Assembly (NCBI RefSeq): GCF_000165425.1
Contig: NW_001798967.1
Coordinates: 221,657 to 285,656, forward strand
Length of the DNA: 64,000 nt
Direction: 5' to 3'
DNA from: Paramecium tetraurelia
Taxonomy: Eukaryota > Ciliophora > Oligohymenophorea > Peniculida > Parameciidae
Both the position numbers and the translations under genes were made by a program. The notes under the pieces are model-generated. The model saw only the letters and a list, made by a program, of their open reading frames with translations, was not told where the DNA came from and made no database searches. Below are positions 35,226-46,064 of the stretch, piece after piece. Position 1 is the first letter of the stretch, and each line of letters begins with the position of its first letter.

Positions 35226-35950
35226 ATGGGAGCGTTATAAACTTGTATCAAATAAAGAATCTGTGATCAATAGACTGAGTATTACATTCCTTCAATCTAG
35301 AAAAGAAAACAACTTATTAAGCATCCACATAAATAAAATACATTGATTCCTCCACCTTCATAGTTAGGAGAGGTTTATGAATCATTAGAACTATTAGAAT
35401 TATCACTACATGAAAATAACATTAATCTAAACATTAATAAAACAGCTATTTTAATTAGGAGTTGCACTAATCCGAAATCTACTTAATTCAACCCGAACAT
35501 AAATCTATCTTTGAAATCTAATATCCAAAATCAATAAACCATTCAAAATTTATCATTTTAAGATTCTTTCGAGTAGAGAGAGTAAGAGATAATGTAAAAG
35601 AAATAGGCTTATAAAGATTCTTAATTTAAAATATTTGCACATAACCAGGGTGAAAAAAAGGAAGCTCATGCTCATAACATAAATAGCAATTCAATAGCTT
35701 AGAGAGCTCAATTTTCTAATAATGAGGATTCTCCAGTCTCAATCCAAAGAGATTCTGACACAAACACAAAAAAAGTATATTGAAAAACAAATAACAAATA
35801 ATCACTAATTAACTACAAAGTGGAGTTAGATTAAGATAATAATAATAAGCAATCAATAATGAAACTCAATCTCAAAAAACACCAAAAAGTTAAAAGCGAG
35901 TTAAATTTGATCCAAAAATATTTAGACCCAAAAATTCTCATTTCTTTTGA
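35226..35950 (+). CDS. Second SILK/RVxF protein, frame broken at an A7 run
   Basis: The open frame from ATG 35226 (MGALQTCIKQ, a myristoylation-like start) runs 185 codons to TGA 35781-35783. Just before that stop is a run of seven A (35768-35774). In the +2 frame the sequence immediately continues as SILKNK and stays open for about 55 codons, ending in KRVKFDPKIFRPKNSHFF at TGA 35948-35950. No 17-34 nt GT...AG intron joins the two frames. One base gained in the A run would join them and give the same SILK-then-RVxF order as the protein at 13285-13821. It is therefore either a real frameshift, an assembly indel or a missed splice. The body is Asn/Gln/Ser-rich. Confidence 0.6.
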
Positions 35951-36291
35951 TGAAATTAAATCTAATTTTTTTCTTATATTCATTTTAAAATCATATTAAA
36001 ATACTTCTTAGGATATTAAAAGGTTACCTATTTTTCTTAAATTCTGCACATTACATAGCAGTTTTAGAACAAATAAATAAATTTACAGGGATAATAAAAT
36101 TTTGATATATAAATAATAATTTTAAAGAAATCAATATTATTTCTCTAAGTAAGAATCAATAGTATATTAGCCATCTCTAAAATTACCTTCTCTTTATAAA
36201 TACATAATCAATTTTTAAGCCAGTTTAAAATTTAGAGACTATAAATTTTCGTAAGAAAAATTAGTATTTTCATTAACTCTTCCACTTTTAT
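35951..36291. other. Intergenic, no gene seen
   Basis: 341 bp of AT-rich sequence between convergent genes. A long TGA-free plus-strand frame crosses it and continues opposite the histidine-kinase gene, but its composition is not protein-like, and the better reading is a chance frame. Confidence 0.35.
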
Positions 36292-36689
36292 TCATATACT
36301 TTAATTTGAGAATTTACAAGCTAAAACCTAATTCAATACTTCATCAAATTTCAAAGGTGAAAGAATTTCATTACTCGTTCCATCCAATTCAAAATCCAAA
36401 TAATTGTTTGTCCACATCATAACAAGTATTTAGAAGGAACGGGAATTCCAGAAATACTTATTGATTGGAAGATCATAATCAAAATAAATCATTTAAAGCT
36501 CCTTAACATATAAGCACTCATCTATGTATTCAAATTTTGACAATTATCATTTGAATAAGGTTCGTCATGAGACTATAAATCTCTCAGCCTCATTTGAAAT
36601 ATTGTTATTCAAACATTATTTTAGATTTATTACTAATATTTTAATAAAACATAATATGTAAAATGAATTAGATGTTCTAATAGATTTAA
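36292..36689 (-). pseudogene. Receiver-domain-like remnant, unresolved 3' part of the histidine kinase gene
   Basis: Downstream of the kinase-like gene's TGA, one frame reads CLYVKELQMIYFDYDLPIN, then a stretch ending KFDEVLNQVLACKFSNQSI at TGA 36292-36294. YFDYDLPI resembles the phospho-acceptor strand of receiver domains (usually LMDxxMP), and the segment ending in LSPLKFDEVL resembles the KP loop and last helix. A 20-nt intron can be placed inside, but two in-frame TGA codons (36690-36692 and near 36608) separate it from the kinase, and I found no splice combination that clears both. It may be a decayed domain or a gene model I could not solve. Confidence 0.4.
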
Positions 36690-38637
36690 TCAACTTTTCA
36701 ATATCATTTATTCACTAATTTAACGGAATGTTTCTAAATGAGGTTCTTCTATCGCATTATATTTTTCAGTTTTATATATGTTTGAAGTTTTCTTATAAAA
36801 TTTTTAACTTGTTATCAAATTCTATGAAGGGTGTAAGGATATTATTGGAATTAAATGAAAGTCCTCTAATGATCTAAACAAATAAAACGAGATTTTGTTC
36901 TATTTTTCAATGCCATTTTATTTAAAGTGAATTTATTTATAGGGTCCAATTTATCTGATTATCATTAAAGCAATTGGAATTTCTAAATTTAATTATTAAT
37001 AGCTATTATGTCTTAATTCTTCTAAGCTTTAAGGATTTAGAATTGGTAATTTACTAATCTTTTCAGCTGTGAAAACTTGACCATTGTAAATTATATCAAA
37101 TTTTATGAATTTTTAATTCAAATCATCCTAACTCACTTCATCCTTCAACTCAATTACAATCTATTCGGTATTTTAGTAAATGAAGAATAAGCAATTTATA
37201 AGTAACTGCTTTAGTTTTTTTTGATCAGTATATATACGATTATCAGTCAAATGAGAAATTAATTTAATTTTGTTATTATCTCTTTTAGGGAAAAGTATGT
37301 TAAAGATTGAAATGCATTCTTGTATACAATTAGAAATATCAAAATGATTGAGAACAATCTTGGCAAATGTAGAATTCACGTTTGCAAAATCTTGTATGTT
37401 ATTAATGTCAGTATAGGTTTTCGTAATTTGGCTATTCAAGAATAAAAATATTTTTTGATTATCAAACAATTACTATTTATTTTTCTTTAACTTTTCATAT
37501 TATAAAATTTGTTTGAGATAAATCAAACAGATCCTTATCCTGGATTATATACTTTCCTAAACCTAACTTAATAGTTTATTATTTATTTTTAGTTTATACT
37601 TCAATGATTTATTTTATGACTCTCTTCTGTTTTCTTTGATCAAAATAATTAGACAAGGTTTTGTATCTTCACTACGAATTATTTTAATATGATGAACATC
37701 TAATCCAATCAGCCCAATCAATTCATAAGTTTAATTATCTTTAGTGCAATTCTTAGTTATTTCTTGCATTTTCTCCTGATTCATAAATAAATAGAACAAA
37801 AACTATTCTAGGTTAAGCTTATTTTATTGATTGAGCATTTGAGAAGATGGTATAATAGACTTCCTTCTTCTCTAACTGAATAAAATCACTCTTATACTTC
37901 TTATCAGATTTATGAAACTGTTTTATTTAATTTCAGTAATTTATGAGACCCTGTTTTGTCTGATTAAATCGATTGAATTATTGCCTAAGTTATAGTGAAC
38001 AATATAGGATTGAATATCTATCTATTAATATAAATTGTCTTCAACAATGTCTTTATTATTCATTATTATAAATTAGATTCTAGTTTGCCATTCGTTTATA
38101 TAATAACTGTAGATTGCTATCATACTAGAAAAAATAAATAACAAAATTTCTCTCCAACCATCCTAAACTAGGTAGAGAGATGTGATATTAAGGATGAGCA
38201 CTATTACTGTAATGAAGGTTTTTACTAAATAACTCTATTAAGAGATTATCCTAATATAATTATTTATTTTACCCGAGAGTTCCTAAACAAATGAAGTAGC
38301 TTTCTAATACTTCTCTATTATTAAAATGGTTTAAAAAGCCATACTTAATTGGGTGTTAAATGTTGTAAATTATTATTGCTATTAAGGTTAAAGTATTGTT
38401 AACAGATGCCAATTATTATTTAAAAATATAGCCAAACAACATGATCAAAAGTCCAAGTAAACTTAAAATAGTTTCAAACCACAGCTTTTGCAATACGTTT
38501 TCTAGAATTTCAAATAATATTAGAATTATGAGAAAAAGTCTATAAACAGTTTAACTCTATAATTAATAGCTTTTCCTTTAGGAGGAATATCGATGTTCAA
38601 ACTCTGAATTATTGAACCTTAATGTAATATAATTCAT
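36690..38637 (-). CDS. Membrane histidine kinase homologue with degenerate catalytic boxes
   Basis: 623 residues with three introns (38251-38272, 37918-37949, 37776-37797; 22, 32 and 22 nt), spliced length a multiple of three. The N-terminal 200 residues contain about six membrane helices (VYRLFLIILILF; FETILSLLGLLIMLFGY; TFITVIVLILNITSLYLV; EILLFIFSSMIAIYSYY). The C-terminal half looks like a hybrid histidine kinase core: DISNCIQECISIFNILF, then IYTDQKKLKQLLINCLFFIY, which aligns with the ATPase N-box (DxxRLxQxLxNLxxNAxKF). No H-box with a phosphorylatable His is visible, the N-box Asn-Ala is lost, and the G1 box is reduced to IIYNGQVF. Probably a pseudokinase. A receiver-like remnant follows. 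Confidence 0.6.
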
Positions 38638-39644
38638 TAATAAATTAATTTTATTCAATAAAGATCAGTCATTACTTATTTCAACTATTTTGAAAGTAGG
38701 CTTTTTCAAACCCAAAATAATGTGTCAAATCATTCTTTGTCAACTCCTTTCAAAAAAAAACAAATATATAAGCCATAAAGTAATTATCTAAAATAAAATT
38801 AGAATATGTTTACAATAATAAAATCCAAAATTTTACTTAATTATTTAATTTTATTTGTAAACACTCTGAATTCCAAACCATTTACAAAAATAAATAGTTG
38901 GTTTATTTTTCCACATTATTGAACATCTATATTTTAGTTTCAGAAACATATCTAATTCCATATATTATTTGATGTGATTTTATTCATGGATTAAAAATAT
39001 TTTTAGTAGTGATGTTTTTTATTCATTATTTTTTATCTAAATTTTCACATTTAACCAAAATATTAAATTTCTAGTTTTAGACTGTTCTAACTCTAAAAGT
39101 TGGCACTTGTTCTACTTGGATGCTCTTTCAATAAATATATGTAAATAATTATTTCGTCGCAACATATTGAAATCCCCTCTAAGAAACTATTAAGTCTTTT
39201 TTAGAAACAAGTCGAGGGTGCATTAACCAAATTTAAATTATTGTTGTCTCTAATTTCTTTCATTAAATTTCACATATATTATTAGTAAAGATAAATATAG
39301 AATTATAGTAGAATTTATCAATTCTTATATGGAATTTTGAGTTTCGAACAACTAGTAGTGCTTAATATTGAATTGCAAAGCTATTAGATCAGTTATTATT
39401 GACTTTTAGATGAATATCTCTAAATGATTATAATCTCATCATCTTAAACAAAAGTTCCAATTTAAATTGGATTATGATTAGGATTGAGACCTAGGGTAAA
39501 TGATTTGAACATAGCAATAAATGAATGGCAGAATGAGAATTTAAAGATTTATTATTTATTTATCTTCAATTATTTAATACCATATTAATAGTATAGTTTA
39601 TAATTTTACTAATTCATTAGTTAAAAAAAATAATTCGCGGTCTA
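38638..39644. other. About 1 kb without a secure gene
   Basis: Very AT-rich. On the minus strand an uninterrupted frame of about 150 codons (about 39155 down to 38750) gives a peptide with some protein-like parts (CQLLELEQSKTRNLIFWL), but it has no clear start, intron or family. Chance frames this long are not rare here. No RNA gene or repeat seen. Confidence 0.3.
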
Positions 39645-42600
39645 ATGAAGTAAACTACTCTTCAAAGATTCTTAACTTCTTCTTAGAAAAAGAATGATAC
39701 AAGCAGCTTAAATGTTAATAAGACCTCAAATTCTAATACTGTATTCGAAGAAAAAAAGGTAGACATCTAATACATTAAGCCTTCAACTTCAATCACAAAA
39801 GAAGAAGTTTAGGCTATTAAAGATAAATTACTTGAAAAAGCACAAGAAAGGCCATAATAATTCAGTAGGTTGAAAAGGAATAATGTAGTAGAAAGTGATG
39901 AAGAATAAGAAAAAAAAAATGAATTTTTAGATGAGTTCAAAATTGAAAAATTTTCTTTTGTATGCTCTTAAGAAAAGAATAAAGAGAGGAAATCTTTAGC
40001 CGTGTTTGTTAAATAAGACATTCCAAAAAATAATATTAAATCCTAGTAGAAGTAAAAAAAGTCAGAATATGATAAATCAGGCAAAATGAAAAAATAATCT
40101 GTAAAATTAGAAGAAGAGGAACCTGATGATTTTTAAGAAAATAAGCAAGGAAACCTAGATTTCAAGCTTCCAACAGATAAAATTAATGTGCATGAAGAAT
40201 TTGATGATGTGACCCCTCAATGGGCAACTATTGGTTCATCAAGAGATAAAAGTGGTAAATTACACGGGACTTCAGATGCAGATCCAACTACCCTCTTTAT
40301 TCCTTAAAATGAATTCAATAAATTAACCAAATGTATGCAATAATTTTGGAAGTATAAGAGTGAGAACTTCGATAAGATCATATTTTTTAAATTAGGAAAA
40401 TTTTATGAATTATTTTATGAAGATGCTTACATTGGAAATAAGTATTTAGATTTAAATTGGATGGGACGAAAGATGTAACAAATTGTATATATATGATTAT
40501 AGGCATACAGGATTCCCAGAAAAAGCTGTCCACAAATATAAGGCTCTGTTATTGGAGTATGGATACAAGGTTGTAATAGTAGATTAAACAGAAACTCCAG
40601 AATAGATGAATCAAAGAGTGGCTTAAAATAAGAAAGCTGGAGTGGGGAATACTGATAAAATAGTTCAAAGATCAGTAAGTGAGATCTTGACAAAAGGAAC
40701 ATATTTGTATGAGGAGGGAGAATCATAAATGAATCTAGATGAAAAGGTTTTACTAGTGATAAGAAAGAAAATCTTATCAAACACAATAGAGGAATATGGA
40801 ATGGCTATTTTGGAAAGATAAACAAATACAATATCACTTGCATTTATTGAAAATCGAGATAAAAACTATGAATCTCTTAAGACATTATTATTGCATATGA
40901 GGCCAGTGGAAACAGTTATTGATTCTAATAATCTACCTTCATTTGATCCAATAACTAAAATGATATCGGGATCTGTTATCAAAAGTGTTATTTCCCATAT
41001 AACAGCCTCAAAAGATAATTGGGATGAAAAGAAGGCTCTATTTAGATTAGAATAATATTATTAAAATGGACTTCCTGCAGCGATTAAGTTTTATAAAAAT
41101 AACTAAGTTGTTCTTTAGGCTTTGAATGGATTGTTTACTTACTTGAATTAGATCTTAATTTTAGATCGAGTCTTGGGATGTGCCTAATTCAAATTATATG
41201 ATGAAGAATTTTCACTTCAACAATGTATGATTCTAGATAGTTAAGCAATTGTATATTATCTATTTAATATTCTAGTATCATTTAGAGATTCTGCAAACTA
41301 CTAATTAAGTAGATAAAAAAGATTTCTCTTTGTTTGGTGTCTTAAACAAAACTGTTACTCCTGGTGGACATCGATTACTGAGAAGGTGGGTTTGTGCACC
41401 CCTTTATTAAATTGATCAAATTAGAGAGAGATAAACCATGGTTTGCGATATAAGCAACTTTAGAAAAGAAAGAGATCTATTTAGATAGAGTATTAAGTAA
41501 TTTCCAGATTTTGAAAGAAGATGCAGTAGAATATACGAATATTCAATTAAAACTGAAAGTAAAGCAGTATTCTATGAAAACCTTTCTGAACAACGACTAA
41601 AAGAATTTAAGAATCTTACTAAAAGTTTGAGATTGGCATAACAAGAAATAGCATTATTTGGTCAATATAAAATAAATTTCAGAAGTGAGAGATTAAGAAA
41701 TATGATGACTTATGAAGCAGATGGAGGCTTACTACCAAATGTTAAAGAGTAATTAGATGAATTCGAATAATATATTATATGGGAAAAGGAAAAAGATAAA
41801 GAAGTTCCTAAACCAGTTACAGGAGTCTTAGAGAGCTATGATTAATCAGTTGCTGAGGTTGAGTTAGTAGAATAAAAGCTTGATAGTTATCTCTAACAAA
41901 TAAAAAGAAAACTGTTTAAGAATAATAGTAACATCTAATATGCACACGCCAAGTTCAGATATGAAATTGAAATTCCAGATGAGTTAGTTTAAAAGTCAAA
42001 ACCTGAAGATTTTGAATTCACTTCTTCAAGATAGGGATATAAGAGATATTTAACTTAAGAAATTAAGGATTTAGTTACCGAATTAGAACAAGCTGAAGAA
42101 ACTAAAAAGTAATAGCTCACTGCATTTGGTAATTTCATATTCAAGCATTTTCATTCTAATTAGCATGTTTGGGATTCTCTTATAAAGATATTAAACGAAT
42201 TGGATGCTTTATGTTCCTTAAGTGTATATGGAGATACATCAGAAGGAAAAATGACAGTGCCAAAATTTACTACTGATAAAATTAAATTAGTTATCAAAGA
42301 AGGAAAACATCCTTGTTTGACCAACATCAATTTTGTTTCAAATTCAATTGATATGGGGGAAAAGCTTACTAAATTTTAATTATTGACCGGTCCCAATATG
42401 GGAGGCAAAAGCACTACTTTGAGAATGGTTTGCATACTCGCAGTTTTAGCATAAATTGGATGTTCAGTTCCATGCGAAGAAATGGAACTCTCTCCTATCG
42501 ATAGAATATTTACAAGGATAGGAGCTAAAGATTATTTAATGGAAGGAAAATCAACTTTTTATGTTGAGTTAGAAGAAACATTAATACCATTAAAATATGG

Positions 42601-43024
42601 AACCAAAAATTCTTTATTTATCACTGATGAATTAGGAAGAGGCACTTCTACATATGATGGAGTTGCTATTGCCTCTGCTGTTATGCATTATCTTATTAAG
42701 ACTATTTAATGTAGAGTGCTATTTGCAACTCATTTTAGGATTTTAATCGAGGAAGCCAAACTAATTAGCGAAGTGACTAATGTTCATATGGCTTGTTATA
42801 TTTCAAATGGAAAAGTCATTTTTCTTTATAGATTAAAGGAAGGAGCATGTGAAGCTTCTTTTGGAATAAATGTTGCGAAAGTTGTGGGAATTGAAGATTC
42901 AATAATAATGAAGGCTGAAGAAATGGCGAATTTTTTTGAAAATAAAGTGCAAAAGAACACAGAACAAACTCTACAAAAATTTAATTAAATTATAAATGAA
43001 TATGGGATTATTTAAGGATATTGA
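39645..43024 (+). CDS. MSH6: DNA mismatch repair protein MSH6 (MutS family)
   Basis: 1,108 residues with two introns (40475-40502 and 41251-41275), spliced length a multiple of three. MSH6 pairs with MSH2 (MutS-alpha) to detect base mismatches and small loops. It starts MKQTTLQRFLTSSQKK, containing a PCNA-interacting box (QxxLxxFL) as in other MSH6 proteins. A long charged, Lys/Glu-rich N-terminal region follows. The mismatch-binding domain has LGKFYELFYEDA (the Phe-Tyr-Glu wedge motif) and WMGRKMHTGFPEKA. The MutS core has VTPGGHRLLRRWVCAPL. The ATPase has Walker A GPNMGGKSTT, signature STFYVELEET, Walker B ITDELGRGTSTYDG and the switch FATHFR. All key residues are present, so it should be functional. 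Confidence 0.95.
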
Positions 43025-43309
43025 TATTATTTTTTATTAAAATAAATTATTATAACTTGATCTAATTCGATAATAATAAGAATAATAAAGTAGTTAAATT
43101 ATATGTAATATATTTAGAGTAAATTATTCATTTGTGATTTTGTTCAGTGTATTCATTATGAATTAATTTGATTTGAGGATATTTAATATGAATAAAAATA
43201 ATATAGATAGGGTTAATATGTTATTTTAATATCTAATGTATTTTAATTTCTATTCATCAATTTTTCGATATTACCATCAATATTATTTACAATTTATTTT
43301 CAATAATTA

Positions 43310-46006
43310 ATGAATGAAACAAAAATTAATGAATATTTATAAAAAAATAGAAAGGAGAAAGAATGGTTGAATAGAAAATAATTAAAATATTTAAGAGACA
43401 CTGCAGTTACGAGCGATGATTCAGGAGATGAGTTGGAGAAGAAAAAGGAATTCAAAATTTTGTTAAAATAAAAAAGAAAATTTTAATGGGAATAAAGAAG
43501 TTTAAATTTTATGAGTTCAAAGCATACTAGATTATATTAGAAAACATGTGCGATCAAATTTCAGCACTATCTAATTTTATTCAATTCTTAGTTAAGAAAG
43601 TTAAAAAAGCATTTAGCACCTTAACCTCCTTATACAATGACTCCTGATGGATCGATAAAATTAATTTGGGATTTAATTTGCCTAGGATTCGTTATTTACG
43701 AAATGATTAGTATTCCCTTTTAAATTAGTTTCGAAATAGAAATCAGTAATGAAATTTCAAATTTATCATTGGGAGTGTTTGCTTTTGATATACTATTGAA
43801 TTTTAATACTGGAGTTTACATAGATGGTTCTCTTTAAATGAATAGAAGATAAATATTTAAAAATTATTTATCATTTTGGTTCTGGATTGATTTGGTCTCA
43901 ACATTCCCTTATGAAATTATTATTGATGAGTCATAATAACTTATTTAGAGTGCTAAATTATTAAGACTATTTAAATTTTTGAAATTCGTTAGAGTTTTAA
44001 AATTACTAAGATTAGCAAAACTCAAAAAAATAATTGATAAAATTGATGAATATATATAAACATCTCGAATTGTTGGGGTGATCATAACTTTTATAAAATT
44101 GTTTGTATTTGTACTATTTTTTGCTCATGTTCTAGGATGCATATTTCATTATACTGCTCTTTAAGAAGAACATTCTTGGTTGGGAGATTAAGAAGAAAGC
44201 GATTGGTAGACTAGATATATTTTTTCTCTTTATTGGGGTGTTGCAACAATGACTACAGTCGGATATGGAGATATAAGTCCATTAACTGCTCCTGAAAGAT
44301 TGTTAGGCATCTTTTTATTATTAGTGGCTTGTGGAGGATTTGCATTTACTATGAATTCAATTGGATTTGCATTATCTTCTCTCGAAGAAAAATCAAATGT
44401 TAGAAAATAAAAGGTGAGTCTCTTGAATAAATACATGAAAAAAGCGTAAATTCCAGATCTTCTTTAAAATAAGGTTAGGAAATACTTAGAGTTTGTTTGG
44501 GATAGTCACTAAATTCTATTAAAAGATATAACAAAATTGTTATCCGATGAGTTAGCAAGTGACATTTAAGAATTAGTAAATGGAAAACTATTTGGACATG
44601 CAGATATCCTATGGAGTTTGCATACAAAGAGATTTCTCATATAAGGTATTGTTCCAATTTTGGAGGATAAGTTATTCTTTCCAGATGAAATAATATTTCT
44701 TGAAGCTCCTGCAATCAGTTATGACTTATATTTAATATAAAAAGGAGAGGTGGATATATATTTCATGAAAACAAACATCGTAATTGATAATAAGATAAAG
44801 AATGATTATTTTGGAGAAATCAGCTTTTTTTCTAATCAAATGAGATCAGCCAGTGCAATAAGTAGAAACTTTTCTCATATTTTTGTACTAAATTAATAGA
44901 AATTCTTAGAAATTGCCAAAATTTACCCAAGAGATCTGCAATAGTATTTTAAAGTAAGGGATGCAATAATCTTTGAATCAGATTATAGTTATTTACAAAT
45001 TAGATGCTATGTCTGCTAAATGGATGATCATTTGGCTAAAGAATGTCCAGTATTACATTTTTAAGTGTAAATTCTTTTAATTATTTAGTAATGCCTCTCA
45101 TTTTCTTTCTTTTTTGCATCAATATCGTAAGATTGAATAAACTGTGTATATTAGAAAAGATAGACAGGATTTTAATGCAAGATCTTCAGCATATTAAATA
45201 TAATAAACTTAGAAGCGTTTTCTTTAAATTAATAATAAAAGAATATCATTTCTCAATTCTAAAGGAATAGTTGATACAATCTTTACAAATTACTATAATA
45301 TTGAAGAGGATAACAATTCTGTTGATGACGATACTCCTTCAAGAATAATAACATCTTTACAAGTCTCTATTTTTAATAATAAAAATAAAAAAAAGTTTGA
45401 TTAATTGAAATTTGATTATGAAGAGGCTTCAAATTATTCTAAAAGTAAAGTTGGTTTATTAACTTAAAGAATTATGATAGAAGAATAATACATTGATTAA
45501 ATAGCTTCTGATCGCTTTAATGATTTTTTGGATTAAATTAATACATTGAAATACAAAAAATAAAAATACTCACATATTCATTTTTCAGAAATATCAAATT
45601 TTGATAAAGTTTCAAGCTATTAGAATTTTTGTTAAAGAGATAATGTTGAGTTTGTTTTAGAAAGATATCATAAAATATAAAAAAAAGGATCCATATCATA
45701 GATTCCACCAAAATATAGTTCATTTGGCGTTGAAGAATTTTAATCATATTTATAATATTATTGTTTTCATTTGAAATAAGAGGACCTAAAAAGGTACTTT
45801 ACTAAATCTCAATTACAAAAGAAGGATACTATGTTTGAATTTGAAAATACAAGAGTCTTCCAATTAACAAGAATAGAAAAGAAAAGAAATAAATTCATTA
45901 CTAAAAATTCAAAAGTAAAATAATCATAGAATATTAGTTTAGAAGTGTTGTAACAAAAATTCTAAGTATAAATTCATTAAAAAGCAACTCTCGTATTAGT
46001 TTTTGA
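43310..46006 (+). CDS. Cyclic-nucleotide-binding-domain K+ channel with CCHC zinc knuckle
   Basis: About 883 residues (875 if the 24-nt GT...TAG segment at 45065-45088 is also spliced). Introns at 45127-45154 (28 nt) and 45950-45966 (17 nt). An acidic N-terminus precedes six membrane helices. S4 carries spaced Arg/Lys (LLRLFKFLKFVRVLKLLRLAKLKK in two parts). The pore ATMTTVGYGDISPLTA has the GYGD potassium filter. A C-linker and cyclic-nucleotide-binding beta roll follow (IQKGEVDIYFM, YFGEISFFSNQMRSASA). Right after it comes CYVCQMDDHLAKEC, a C-x2-C-x4-H-x4-C zinc knuckle. The C-terminal 280 residues are polar and unrecognised. This is EAG/CNG/HCN-superfamily architecture, likely in plasma or ciliary membrane. 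Confidence 0.9.
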
Positions 46007-46064
46007 TGTAAAATTTAGTATTATTTTTGATATCTAAATTTTATAAAAATTTTAGTTAAATAAA

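Noticed and set aside
35786-36461. Plus-strand frame of more than 220 codons without TGA
   Set aside because: After the SILK region its composition is not protein-like and it lies opposite the kinase-like gene; with a single stop codon in AT-rich DNA such frames occur by chance.
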